The translations under genes were made by a program, and so were the position numbers. Shown in pieces: positions 7,922 through 17,019 of a stretch of DNA of 64,000 nucleotides. Numbering within the stretch: the first letter of the stretch is position 1; every line of letters starts with the position of its first letter. This DNA is from Xanthomonas rydalmerensis. GTDB taxonomy: Bacteria; Pseudomonadota; Gammaproteobacteria; Xanthomonadales; Xanthomonadaceae. The stretch covers positions 4,922,001 to 4,986,000 of the forward strand of contig NZ_CP126170.1 of the NCBI RefSeq assembly GCF_033170385.1, given 5' to 3'. The notes beneath the pieces were generated by a model. That model made no database searches. It was not told where the DNA came from and was given only the letters and a program-made list of their open reading frames with translations.

Positions 7922-10348
7922 ATGTCCTGCATCCCGGCCGCCTCGCCGACGCCCCCGCCGTCGCTGCAACAGCAGACGCAGCGCCTGCACACGCAGGTGC
8001 AGCAGGCGCAGGCGCGCCAGGCGCAAGCCGAGGTGGAAGTGGAGCGGCACCTGCCGGCCGTGGAGCAGGCGGTGGCCACGATCCGGCGCCGCTTCATTAC
8101 CCATGCCCGGGCAGCGGCGCGGGCGGCGGTGCGGCGCGAACGCCGCCGCGCCTGGGGACCGGCACTGCTACTGCGGCCGCTGCTGCCGGACTGGCGTTGG
8201 CGGGCGGCACTGCTCGGCCTCCTGCTGCTGGTACTGCCATGGACGAGCGCGCACTGGCTGGGCGAGACGCGCGGCTTCCTGGACTGGTGGCGCCAGGTCG
8301 GCCCGCACGGCGATGGCAGCCTGCTGCTGCAAAGCCTGCTGCCTTCGCTATTGGCGTACGGCCTGCTGGTCGCCGCCGGTGCACAGTTGCTGGCCTGGCA
8401 CCACAGCCATGCCGAGCGGCGCGCGCTGCACGCGTTCGCACGCATGCCGCTGGCGCTGGTACAGGTGGCCGACGCGGCGCAAGGCGATGCGGCCTCCATG
8501 TACACGGTCACCCGCGCACCATGGCCGCAGCGTGCCTTGCATGGCCGCTGGTCCATTCCCGCCATGCATGGCGATCTGTCCGGCGCGCGCCTGCTGGCAT
8601 TGCATGACGGCGCTGCCGAACCGCGCCTGCTCGCCTTGATCGTACTGCCCGGCACCGACCACGCCGCGGCCTGCATCGTCCTCGACCATGCCGTGACCGA
8701 GACCGCGCCGCAGGCGCTGCACGCCATGGCGCTCGCGCTCGCGCAGGACGCCGTGGAGGATGCGGCCCCGATCGCCGCGCTGCACGATCACGTGCAGGCC
8801 TGGGAGACCGCGCGCGCCCAGCAACGCGCGCTGCAGCAGCGGCTGCAGAGCCTGGATGCGGTGCAGCGGCACTGGGCCGACATCGCCCTGCCCGACGCCA
8901 CGCTCGACCAGATCCTGAAACTGGTCGACCTGTTCGTGTCCGGACGCGCCCCGGCGCCGAAAGGCATGCTCCTGCACGGGCCGCCGGGCACCGGCAAGAC
9001 CCTGATCGCGCGCAAGCTGGCGCGCCATGCCGGCTGCCATTTCGAGGCGCTGGGCGTGGCCGATCTGAAGGCCGCGCACATCGGCCACACCGGTCCCAAG
9101 GTGCAGGCGATCTGGCAGCGCTGCCGCGAGCGCGCACCGGCGATCCTGTTCATCGACGAGTGCGAAAGCGTGTTCGCGCGCCGCGGCGGCGCCGACAGCG
9201 ACAGCTTCGGCGCCGAGCTGGTGCAGACCTTCCTCGCCGAATGGGACGGCTTCCACGCCGCGCATGGGCAGGTGCTGGTGATCGGCGCGACCAACCGCCC
9301 GGCGCTGCTGGACGACGCGATCCTGTCGCGCTTCACCGCCAGCATCGCCATCGGCCTGCCCGACGCCGCGGCGCGTGCCCGCATCCTCGGCGCCGAACTG
9401 CGGCGTGCCGGTTTCGCCCTGGAGCCGGATACGCAGGTGATCGCCGACAGCAGCGGCCTCTCCGGCCGCGACCTGCACACGCTGGTCGCGCGGGTCGCCG
9501 CCGAGTGCGTCGACGGTACGCTCGACAACGCCACCCTGCTGGCGCAACTGCGCGCGCTGCGTGGCAAGGGTTCCACTGCCGTCGCCACGCTCGGGTGGGA
9601 CGACATCGTGCTGCCGGCCGCCACCGTCGAGGAGTTCGTCGGCCTGGGCAAGGAACTGCGCAATGCCGAAACCCTGGCCACGCTGGGCGTGCCGGTGCCG
9701 CGCGGCATCCTGATGGTCGGCCCGCCCGGCACCGGCAAGACCCAGGTCGCGCGCATCCTCGCCAGCCAGTCGGGCCTGGCCTTCATCGCCCTGAGCAGCG
9801 CCGACCTCAAGGCCGGCTACCTCGGCCAGTCCGGCCAGCGCGTGCAGGCCGCGTTCGAGCGTGCGCGGGCGCAGGCGCCGTGCATCGTGTTCGTCGACGA
9901 ACTGGACATCGTCGCGCCGGCGCGCGGTGCCGACGGCGACGACGCCTTCACCCGCGAGATCGTCGGCCAGTTGCTGCAGGAACTGGACGGCGTCGCCAGC
10001 CACACAGGCCAGGTGTTCCTGCTCGCCGCCAGCAACCATGCCGCCGCGATCGACCCTGCGCTGCTGTCGCGACTGGACCGGCAGATCGCCATCGTCTTGC
10101 CCGACCACGCGGCGCGTACCGCCATCGTCGCGCGCCTGCTGCACGGCAAGCCGCTGGATCTCGACGCCGACGCGGCGGCGGCCTGGATCGCCGATCGCAG
10201 CGAAGGCCACTCCGGTCGCGACCTGCAGAACTGGATCAGCCGCGCCATGCGCCGCGCCGTCCGCCGCGCCCTGCAGGACAGCGACGACGCCTCCGGTACG
10301 CGGCTGCAGTGGGATGATCTGGTCGAGACGGCGGGGGCTTCGGTGTAG
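7922..10348 (+). CDS. Membrane-anchored double AAA+ ATPase
   Basis: This is an 808-residue protein. Residues 1-75 are a Gln/Ala/Arg-rich, probably coiled segment. Two hydrophobic helices follow (about 95-115 and 140-160), so the ATPase is probably fixed to the inner membrane. There are two AAA+ modules. The first has Walker A GPPGTGKT at 353-360, Walker B ILFIDECESV and sensor GATNRP. The second has GPPGTGKT at 600-607, IVFVDELDIV, and SNHAA in the sensor position, with the usual C-terminal helical lids (SGRDLQNWI). The order recalls VCP/Cdc48-like unfoldases, but no N-domain of that family is visible and no protease domain is attached. The 5' end lacks a good Shine-Dalgarno sequence. Its role is not known from this sequence. 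Confidence 0.85.
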   Translation: MSCIPAASPTPPPSLQQQTQRLHTQVQQAQARQAQAEVEVERHLPAVEQAVATIRRRFITHARAAARAAVRRERRRAWGPALLLRPLLPDWRWRAALLGLLLLVLPWTSAHWLGETRGFLDWWRQVGPHGDGSLLLQSLLPSLLAYGLLVAAGAQLLAWHHSHAERRALHAFARMPLALVQVADAAQGDAASMYTVTRAPWPQRALHGRWSIPAMHGDLSGARLLALHDGAAEPRLLALIVLPGTDHAAACIVLDHAVTETAPQALHAMALALAQDAVEDAAPIAALHDHVQAWETARAQQRALQQRLQSLDAVQRHWADIALPDATLDQILKLVDLFVSGRAPAPKGMLLHGPPGTGKTLIARKLARHAGCHFEALGVADLKAAHIGHTGPKVQAIWQRCRERAPAILFIDECESVFARRGGADSDSFGAELVQTFLAEWDGFHAAHGQVLVIGATNRPALLDDAILSRFTASIAIGLPDAAARARILGAELRRAGFALEPDTQVIADSSGLSGRDLHTLVARVAAECVDGTLDNATLLAQLRALRGKGSTAVATLGWDDIVLPAATVEEFVGLGKELRNAETLATLGVPVPRGILMVGPPGTGKTQVARILASQSGLAFIALSSADLKAGYLGQSGQRVQAAFERARAQAPCIVFVDELDIVAPARGADGDDAFTREIVGQLLQELDGVASHTGQVFLLAASNHAAAIDPALLSRLDRQIAIVLPDHAARTAIVARLLHGKPLDLDADAAAAWIADRSEGHSGRDLQNWISRAMRRAVRRALQDSDDASGTRLQWDDLVETAGASV

Positions 10349-10975
10349 GTGCTTCGGGCTGGTCGGCGTGGCGCGTGACGGCTGACTGGCGGGCTGAAGC
10401 ATGCCGCCCCGGGTCTTTCCGGGAAGATACGACCGGAAGCATGACGGCTTCATTTGTCGCGGCGAATAACACCTCCAATTTTGATGGGGTGTGTCCCTTG
10501 TAGGAGTGGCTTTAGCCGCGACAGGGCATTCCTGGGGATACCTGTCGCGGCTAAAGCCGCTCCTACGAGACAGTGGCGCATCCGGCCACATCTGGCAGAA
10601 GGGAACGTGCGCTCGAGTCGATCCAAAGTGCGACATGTGGCTTTTTGAAATGCATCGGCCTGACATGCTTGGCCGACCATATGAAACATTTGAGTAGTGC
10701 AACAAGACGAACAACGCGTAAGCGCGGAGAGAGAATCCAGCCACCGAATGTGGCAGCGTGCCTCCACGGTGTTCGGCCGGAATCCTCTATGGGAGGGGCT
10801 TCGGCCCCGACGCGGCTGGCCAGACGGAGCCAAGCGCTCAGCGACTCAGCAACGCGATAAACACCAGCCCTCGGCGAGCGCAGCTAAACCCGCACCAACG
10901 GCACCGAACGCACTGCATGCGCACGCAACGCTGATCCAGGCATCATGCGCAAAACACCGCCAGGAAACGCACCAC
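10349..10975. other. 627-bp intergenic stretch with REP elements
   Basis: Nothing gene-like is seen. It carries a REP pair at 10.5 kb and a related GGGAGGGGCTTCGGCCCCGACGC hairpin at about 10790-10813. Short frames here cross the repeats and were discounted. Confidence 0.65.
10500..10566. repeat. Inverted pair of REP elements
   Basis: GTAGGAGTGGCTTTAGCCGCGACA (10500-10523) faces TGTCGCGGCTAAAGCCGCTCCTAC (about 10543-10566) across a 19-base spacer. This convergent pair (a BIME-like unit) sits between the ATPase and gluconokinase genes. Confidence 0.85.
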
Positions 10976-11521
10976 GTGACACAGCTCGCCTCGTCCCCGC
11001 CCCCGCACGCCGAAGCCATCGTCGTGATGGGCGTGTCCGGCAGCGGCAAGACCAGCGTCGCCCAGGCACTGGCGGCGCACTACCGGCTGACCTTCCTGGA
11101 TGCAGACGATTTCCACAGTGCTGCCGCCAAGGCACAGATGGCGCACGGCATTCCGCTCAGCGACGCACAGCGCGCGCCCTGGGTCGCGGCCCTGGCGCAG
11201 CGCCTGCGCGCATCGGTGGATGCCGGACAAAGCGTGGTGCTGGCCTTCTCCGGGCTACGCAAAGCGCATCGGCAACAGTTGCGCGATACAGGCGTGCCGA
11301 TGCGCTTCGTGTTCCTGCACGCGGCCGCGCATGTGATCGCCGAGCGCCTGGCCGCGCGTCACGGCCACTTCATGCCACCGACGCTGCTGCAGAGCCAGCT
11401 CGACACCTTGGAGCTCCCGCTGGACGAGCCCGACGTCATTTCGGTGGACGTGGACGCACCGTTCGCCACGGTCGTGGCCGATGCCATCGCGCAACTGGAT
11501 GCAAGCGCCGCCATCGCCTAG
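10976..11521 (+). CDS. gntK: Gluconokinase
   Basis: This is a 181-residue kinase that phosphorylates gluconate to 6-phosphogluconate using ATP. The P-loop is VMGVSGSGKTSVAQALA near residues 18-34. The family pattern FLDADDFHS follows, then LVLAFSGLRKAHRQQLR and the RHGHFMPPTLLQSQLDTLE segment that is diagnostic of the GntK/thermoresistant group. The GTG at 10976 was chosen because AGGAAA lies 8 bases upstream and the resulting length fits the family; a longer open frame upstream has no conserved content. It is flanked by REP-containing gaps, so it is probably transcribed alone. Confidence 0.92.
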   Translation: MTQLASSPPPHAEAIVVMGVSGSGKTSVAQALAAHYRLTFLDADDFHSAAAKAQMAHGIPLSDAQRAPWVAALAQRLRASVDAGQSVVLAFSGLRKAHRQQLRDTGVPMRFVFLHAAAHVIAERLAARHGHFMPPTLLQSQLDTLELPLDEPDVISVDVDAPFATVVADAIAQLDASAAIA

Positions 11522-11592
11522 CGCGTTCCTCGTCGGTACATCCTCAACCATGCACGCCGGGTTTGTGGCGGTGATGACGCAAGCTGCCCGTC

Positions 11593-11625
11593 GTAGGAGT
11601 GGCTTCAGCCGCGACGAACGAAGCG
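11593..11625. repeat. REP-type element, single unit
   Basis: GTAGGAGTGGCTTCAGCCGCGACGAACGAAGCG is the same family as the unit at 7.7 kb, including the ACGAACGAAG tail. It lies in the gap between the convergent gluconokinase and glycosylase genes. Confidence 0.75.
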
Positions 11626-11764
11626 AAGGCACCTGAGACATGCTTTCCTAGCCGAACCGACGCGCCTTCCGTCACAACCGCATTGCGTGTCTTTGGCTTG
11701 TGACGTCGGGCAAGGCGCCGGCATTCCTGCAGCTTGTAGGACGACGATGCCTACAAGCGCCACA

Positions 11765-12379
11765 CTACCGGCGGCGCTTCGTCCGACCCGCCACGAAGCG
11801 CGACACGTTCGGCTCGTCGGGCACGTGCCAGCGCCACGGCGCGTCCGTCGCCTTGCTGATGCCGACCCGCTGGGTGACAACCGGCGCGGTCGGCGGCGGC
11901 GTCCCGTCCTGGCCTAGCCACAGGCGCGACTGTCGCGTGGTCAGGTCCAGCCCATTGTCCGCACCGGATACACCCAGCGCCTTGGCCAGGCGCCCCGGCC
12001 CACGGGTGAGATCGGCCGCGCGCACCGCGCCGCGTGCCAACTGCATCGCCTCGATCCCGGCCACCGGCGCCAGGGCGCGAATCAGCACCGCATGCCCCGG
12101 CGCACCGCCACACACTGCGTTGAGCGCCCAGTGCATGCCGTAGATGAAGTACACATACAGATGTCCGGGGGGACCGAACATCACTCGCGTGCGCGGGGTC
12201 ATGCCGCGGAACGAATGCGCCGCCGGATCCTCCGCACCGCAGTAGGCCTCCACCTCGACGATACGCCCGCAGCGACCGTCGGCGGTGACGAGCAGCTTGT
12301 TCAACAGTTCCGGCGCCACCACACGGGCATCACGCGCATAGAACGCACGTGGCAAGGGCTTAGCGACAAGCAGATTCAT
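11765..12379 (-). CDS. DNA-3-methyladenine glycosylase (AAG/MPG family)
   Basis: This is a 204-residue base-excision repair enzyme that removes alkylated purines. Family marks are [19 protein letters not shown] near the N-terminus, [20 protein letters not shown] (the catalytic Glu lies in VEVEAY), [28 protein letters not shown], and the late [11 protein letters not shown]. Length and start fit the bacterial MPG group. It has no operon partner: the next gene on this strand is almost 400 bp upstream. Confidence 0.93.
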   Translation of the reverse strand: MNLLVAKPLPRAFYARDARVVAPELLNKLLVTADGRCGRIVEVEAYCGAEDPAAHSFRGMTPRTRVMFGPPGHLYVYFIYGMHWALNAVCGGAPGHAVLIRALAPVAGIEAMQLARGAVRAADLTRGPGRLAKALGVSGADNGLDLTTRQSRLWLGQDGTPPPTAPVVTQRVGISKATDAPWRWHVPDEPNVSRFVAGRTKRRR

Positions 12380-12765
12380 CCAGTAAGTCTAAGCCCTGCG
12401 GCAGAGTCGCTGAGTGAGCCGCGACGATGCATTTCGAGCATCGTGATTCTTCCAACCGAATGCTGAGTCTGCCAACGGCGCGGCATGCCGCCCGTGTGGG
12501 AGGGACTTCAGTCCCGACGCAGGAGGTCTCCAGAATCACGATCTTCTTCCTCGTCTCCGATGACGCACCACGCATCGCGGTGAACGGTGGCGGCTCTCTG
12601 ACCGAGGCAGCGGCCGGGGTGCGGAGCGTGTTCGACCGCTGCGACGGCGACTGAGTTTTACCAGTCATGCCACCACCGCATCAGGGCGCAGGGCACATCG
12701 CATGCCCCGCCCCGATTCTGCTTGAGGCAACGCCAAGCATCGTCCGCATCTCCGACCTGCCCCAC
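12380..12765. other. 386-bp intergenic stretch
   Basis: No supported gene is present. A GTGGGAGGGACTTCAGTCCCGACGC hairpin (about 12496-12520) is a second REP-like type. A 75-codon plus-strand frame spans it but has no family features and was not accepted. Confidence 0.6.
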
Positions 12766-14925
12766 TCACTCCTGCGGAACGTTCAACTCCTTCAGCAATT
12801 GCGGTGCCGGATACACCTTGGCCATCAACCAGCGCAGGTAGCGCATGTCCACATGGATCGCGCGCTTGTAGCGCGGGTCGTACCACCAACTGGCGCTGAC
12901 AGCCTCCCAGTTGCTGTCGAAGTTCAGCCCGATTAGCTCGCCGCGCGCATTGAGCACCGGCGAGCCGGAGTTGCCGCCGGTGGTGTCCAGGTTGGTCAGG
13001 AAGTTCACCGGCTGGGTCTTCGACTGCGGATCGACCGTGCTGCCGAAGTCGCCCTTGGCGATCGCCGCCAGCAGCGGCTTGGGCGCATCGAACGGCTCCT
13101 TGCCGGTGTTCTTCTCGACGATGCCGGCGACCGTGGTCAGCGGCGCGAAGCTGACCGCATCGCGCGGCGCCAGCGGCTCGACGCGGCCATAGCTGATCCG
13201 CAGCGTGCTGTTGGCGTCCGGATACACCGCACGCCCCTGCTGCTTGCGCCAGGCGAACAGGGCACGCATGTAGGCCGGGCGCAGCCGCAACTGCTCACCT
13301 TCGCGCGCCTTGCGCTCGTCGTCCAGCCGCAGCTGCGCCGGCACCAGCATGACGGCCAACGTCAGCAACGGATCGGCCGCAGGCGCCTTGCCTTCACGCG
13401 CGGCAGCGAAGCGAGACAGGCGCTCGGCCTCGGTGCCCAGCGCGGTGTCGGCATAGGCCTTGTCCAGCGCCGCCTGCAATTGCGCCGGCGTCCGCCCGAA
13501 CGCCGCATCGAACTCCGGCACCCGCTGCGCCTCCGGCAGTTGCTGATAGCGGATCAGCAGCGTCGTCAGCAGCGCCTTCTCCACGGTGGGCGAATAGCGC
13601 CGCTGCACCTGCTTGAGCATGCCCTCGATCAGCGCCAGGTCGCGCTGCTGATAGCCGCTCTCGCGCTGATCGTCGGGCTTGCTTGCCTCCAGCCGCAGCC
13701 GCTCCAGGGTCAGGGCCGAACGCAGCGCCTGGGTCTGCGTGGCAACCAACCCCAGCAACAGGTCGCGCTCGCGCAGCGCCGAAGCCTGACCAAGCAGCTT
13801 CTGCAGCGCGGCGATGTCGCGCGCGTCGCTGCCATGCGTAGCCGCGAGCATGCCGCGCTCATCCTCCGCGCGCAAGCGAACCGCATCGCTGCGCTGCAGC
13901 CCTTCCAGTTCGCCAGCGGCCCGCTTGCGGTTGTTCTTAAGCGACTGCAGCTGCGACGCGTAGCGCGTGCGCGCCTCCGCATCGGCCTTGCCCGACGCCT
14001 CGATCACCTCGATCAACTGGTCCAGCACCGCCACCCGCTGCGGCAGCGTCGCCCCCACCTGCTCGGCGAACTCGGCCCCCGTGCGATGCCGATAGGTGAT
14101 GCCCGGATACCCAGCCAGCATCGCGAAATCGCCGGCCTTCGGCCCATCGGTGGCGATCTGCAGATGCGCCGGCGGCTGGTAGGGCACGTTGTCGGCGCTG
14201 TAGTCCGCCGGCTTGCCGTCCTTGCCTACGTAGGCGCGCAGCAAGGTGAAATCGCCGCTGTGCCGCGGCCACATAAAGTTGTCGATCTCGTCGCCGTAAT
14301 TACCGATCGCCCGCGGCGGCGCATACACCAGGCGCACGTCACGCAGCTCCAGCTGGCGGATCCGGTAGAAGTCCGTGCCGTAATACATGTTGGCGACACT
14401 GCAGCGCACCCCAGCCTCGCGCTCGCAGTCGGCAACGATCCGCTTGCTCGCCGCATCCACCGCATCGTAGTAGGCGCGCCCCGTCTTGCCCTTGGCCGAC
14501 CCCAGCACCTGATCGGTGACCTTGTCGAAGCCCACCGTCACCAGCACCCGGAAATCGGGATTGGCCGCGCGCTCGTCGGCGCGATCCCGCGCGATGAACC
14601 CGTTCTCGATCAGGTTCTCCTTCGCTGACGTGTTGTACTGGATCACTCCATAGGCGACGTGGTGATTGGTCAACAGCAACCCGTCCCCGGACACGAAGGC
14701 CCCGGTCCCACCTCCGACTTTGACCACCGCACTCAACGGCGGATGGGTCACCTCGGCCAACACCTGCGGATCACCCTGGAAGCCTGCTTCGCGAAGTGGC
14801 TTGGCTAGCTCCGGCATCTGCGATGGCATCCACATGCCTTCGTCGGCATGGGCGGTGGTGGTCGCGGTGGCGATAAGAGCGAGGCTTAGGGTGAGAGAGG
14901 CAACGAGGCAGTTTTGCAGGGCCAT
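12766..14925 (-). CDS. S46 family dipeptidyl peptidase (DPP7/DPP11 type)
   Basis: This is a 719-residue secreted serine peptidase that clips dipeptides from peptide N-termini, probably in the periplasm. A signal peptide (MALQNCLVASLTLSLALIA, cut after AHA) leads to the family start DEGMWMPSQMP. Catalytic features are LLTNHHVAYG (His88/89), the Asp of IDNFMWPRHSGDF and Ser653 in TTGGNSGSPVLN. The helical insertion lies between about 300 and 530. Eighteen residues after the catalytic Ser, where DPP7 has Gly and DPP11 has Arg, this protein has Ser (GLNFDSNWE); in published family comparisons Arg/Ser goes with DPP11-like acidic P1 preference. Its specificity is therefore inferred only. Confidence 0.93.
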   Translation of the reverse strand: MALQNCLVASLTLSLALIATATTTAHADEGMWMPSQMPELAKPLREAGFQGDPQVLAEVTHPPLSAVVKVGGGTGAFVSGDGLLLTNHHVAYGVIQYNTSAKENLIENGFIARDRADERAANPDFRVLVTVGFDKVTDQVLGSAKGKTGRAYYDAVDAASKRIVADCEREAGVRCSVANMYYGTDFYRIRQLELRDVRLVYAPPRAIGNYGDEIDNFMWPRHSGDFTLLRAYVGKDGKPADYSADNVPYQPPAHLQIATDGPKAGDFAMLAGYPGITYRHRTGAEFAEQVGATLPQRVAVLDQLIEVIEASGKADAEARTRYASQLQSLKNNRKRAAGELEGLQRSDAVRLRAEDERGMLAATHGSDARDIAALQKLLGQASALRERDLLLGLVATQTQALRSALTLERLRLEASKPDDQRESGYQQRDLALIEGMLKQVQRRYSPTVEKALLTTLLIRYQQLPEAQRVPEFDAAFGRTPAQLQAALDKAYADTALGTEAERLSRFAAAREGKAPAADPLLTLAVMLVPAQLRLDDERKAREGEQLRLRPAYMRALFAWRKQQGRAVYPDANSTLRISYGRVEPLAPRDAVSFAPLTTVAGIVEKNTGKEPFDAPKPLLAAIAKGDFGSTVDPQSKTQPVNFLTNLDTTGGNSGSPVLNARGELIGLNFDSNWEAVSASWWYDPRYKRAIHVDMRYLRWLMAKVYPAPQLLKELNVPQE

Positions 14926-15126
14926 ACGATCTTTGAGGCTAAATAAATGCTTCTACCTTAGCTCGAGTGGCATAGGGCGACAACTGGTTCAATTCGCGTA
15001 CCAAGCTTGCCACGCTGTGATTACTTTAGCCGCAGCCCACACCGCGGACCTAGTAGAGTGATCCAGCCTCAAACTCGCCTGACTCATAAGCGATATGTCG
15101 AGCCATTTTATATTGTGAAATCCCGG

Positions 15127-15519
15127 CTACTTTCTATTTAGATCTTCCACCACGCGGCTTATAAACCTAATGACCTGCATCGTGTCGAAAAATTTTCCGC
15201 TTGTTCCTGTCACCGGTATCAAAGCTTCTCCACCGCTTGTGAGCTGAATTGAGACGCACAAGTCGTTTTTTCCATAAGGCACGGAAGCCCTCTTTATTTC
15301 GTCATACCTTATTTTTCTTATTGCCAAGTCCTCAACCCATGCTAATCCATCAAAAAAGAAAGCAACATTACCGACACTATCCGATTTGTTTTGATAAATT
15401 CCGATGAATTCACCAAGTGATACGGCACTAAATTCTTTTGGAATTGCAGGGCTTTCCGCTGAACTAATGAAGTTGCATGTTTCACGTAAAATTCTGCGCG
15501 CGCGAATATATGGATTCAT
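15127..15519 (-). CDS. Candidate immunity protein of the RHS toxin
   Basis: This is a 130-residue protein without signal peptide or membrane segment, and it is not recognised. It starts 16 bases after the stop of the short RHS-core gene, on the same strand. It is AT-rich like the toxin tip, which is the usual position and composition of an RHS immunity gene. The sequence is mixed alpha/beta, with GNVAFFFDGLAWVEDLAI and VIRFISRVVEDLNRK at the C-terminus. Immunity function is inferred from position alone. Confidence 0.6.
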   Translation of the reverse strand: MNPYIRARRILRETCNFISSAESPAIPKEFSAVSLGEFIGIYQNKSDSVGNVAFFFDGLAWVEDLAIRKIRYDEIKRASVPYGKNDLCVSIQLTSGGEALIPVTGTSGKFFDTMQVIRFISRVVEDLNRK

Positions 15520-15535
15520 AGGCAGATCTAATCGC

Positions 15536-16498
15536 TCACTTCAATGAAATTGTTATAGTTTCGTTTGCACCTTCTGATACCACGTTGTAGCGCCTTGCCA
15601 AAAAGTCAAACAACTTCTCATTAGCAAAAGATGCTTCTATTCGGAGCGAAGTTGCCCCCGTAGCCCTTGCGGTTTCAACCATGTTATCAACAATTCTGTA
15701 CGGATTTAATATCCGCCCTTCCAGCATATCGACGCGCATTGTTGCAACACCATCTTTTACTGTAAAAGCTCCTCTAAGTTCCGTTACTGTACCTTTTACT
15801 CCTAGGTCAGCGACCCGCAACTCTCTTGAAAAATTTGATGCTCCCTCAAACCAGAAAAATCCTTTTCCCGCCAATCCCGCCAGTTTAAAGGGGGCGCCCT
15901 CGGGCGTGTCCATCAGCGGATAATATATATCGTGCCAAATCGCCCCGAAATCAGTAAGACTTCCGTCTCCGGTAAACCAATTTCTATCTGTAATCCAACT
16001 CCAACTGGAATCAGTTGTAGGCGTTACAGTGATTGTGTCCATATTTGCGACAGGGATGGTAGGTTCTGAGTTCCCATCCTTGTCCTTCCCGAGCCTTCCG
16101 TCTGGATCGATATATCTATATGGGTTGTTCCCGCCGTACCAGTAGCGATTGAAGTTGGCTCCGTTTTGACTACCTATAGGGTCGCTACTTAGGAATCGGC
16201 CAACTGCAGGATCATAATATCGTTGTTGCATATACGTCAGGCCGGTTATTGCGTCCCCAATGTGACCAGCGTACGCAACATCATCCGACAATGGGCGATT
16301 CAGAATACTTCCATAAGGCTCATACTCACTCCGCTCGACGACATTGCGGTCCTTGTCAGTCACCAATACAGGAGATCCCAGCCCATCCGTATGGATATAG
16401 CGGACCGTCTGTGCCGAGGCGCCGAAGGCGATGAGCAATGAAAGGCCGGCTGCAGCCATCAGGCGCAGTGCCGCACAAATCCCCTGGAAATTTGACAT
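15536..16498 (-). CDS. Short RHS-core protein with its own signal peptide and a variable C-terminal tip
   Basis: This is a 320-residue protein started at the ATG at 16498, which has AAGGA about 6 bases upstream. Residues 1-30 are a signal peptide ending FGASAQ. Residues 32-110 are the RHS-associated core: YIHTDGLGSPVLVTD, YEPYG, YYDPAVGRFLSSDPIG. YIDPDGR at 129-135 is the junction after which RHS tips vary. Residues 136-320 are the tip. Its end (ARATGATSLRIEASFANEKLFDFLARRYNV in effect, residues 277-306) resembles the acetyl-CoA/N-terminal-helix segment of GNAT enzymes, but this is a weak likeness. Normally this core is the C-terminal end of a large RHS protein; here it is a separate gene downstream of one (17.4-21.6 kb). 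Confidence 0.8.
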   Translation of the reverse strand: MSNFQGICAALRLMAAAGLSLLIAFGASAQTVRYIHTDGLGSPVLVTDKDRNVVERSEYEPYGSILNRPLSDDVAYAGHIGDAITGLTYMQQRYYDPAVGRFLSSDPIGSQNGANFNRYWYGGNNPYRYIDPDGRLGKDKDGNSEPTIPVANMDTITVTPTTDSSWSWITDRNWFTGDGSLTDFGAIWHDIYYPLMDTPEGAPFKLAGLAGKGFFWFEGASNFSRELRVADLGVKGTVTELRGAFTVKDGVATMRVDMLEGRILNPYRIVDNMVETARATGATSLRIEASFANEKLFDFLARRYNVVSEGANETITISLK

Positions 16499-16643
16499 TA
16501 CTCGTCCTTGCGAGTTGGAACCATAGATGCGCGATGTATAATTGACTTTTCTCGTAGAAGTCGAATCGACAACGCTTCCCCTAGCAACATTACTGTGCAA
16601 CGTACCCAACGAAATCTACGGTGCAGACTCCGCCAGAGCCGGC

Positions 16644-16952
16644 TTACTTCAAGTAGACCTCAACGATGTCGCAGCCATTGGTCTGCACATCGATCTTGCG
16701 CTTATTCACTAACGCCGTCATCAAGACGGCCAGCAACGCCTTGCCACCTGGTTGGTCGTCTTGAAAATGCAGGACTTGGGTCCCGGATGTGGACTTGCAT
16801 TCCGCTGGCGTGTCTGACAGCCAGACAAAATGGTCAGCATGGGCCTGATATGTGCCCAGTTGTACGACGTCGACATTCTGCATCGACTCGTTTGCCGATG
16901 CTGGCCCACTCAGGCTGGCAAACAGCAACAACGTGGCCCATGTCGTTCTCAT
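16644..16952 (-). CDS. Small secreted two-cysteine protein, copy B
   Basis: This is a 102-residue protein started at the ATG at 16952, where MRTTWATLLLFASLSGPASA forms a signal peptide; a longer frame upstream would bury that signal. The mature part has two cysteines, one in PAECKST and one in TNGCDIVEV. Between them is GKALLAVLMTALVNKRKIDV. The same plan (Cys, then Lys-Ala-hydrophobic-LMTA/LMSA, a basic turn, then Cys near the C-terminus) occurs in the neighbour at 17020-17337, so the two are probable paralogues. The pattern recalls small OB-fold B-subunits or periplasmic inhibitors, but no family can be named. It lies between the two RHS genes. Confidence 0.7.
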   Translation of the reverse strand: MRTTWATLLLFASLSGPASANESMQNVDVVQLGTYQAHADHFVWLSDTPAECKSTSGTQVLHFQDDQPGGKALLAVLMTALVNKRKIDVQTNGCDIVEVYLK

Positions 16953-17019
16953 AGCTCGTTCTTCTCTTCCGTTAATTGTTGTGCTTTTCAGATGGCTGGC
17001 TCGCTTGCATCCTACCCAG

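Noticed and set aside
8348..10744. 798-codon minus-strand frame opposite the AAA+ ATPase
   Set aside because: No motifs, whereas the plus strand has two Walker A/B pairs.
12427..12654. 75-codon plus-strand frame in the glycosylase-peptidase gap
   Set aside because: It crosses a REP-like hairpin and has no recognisable features.
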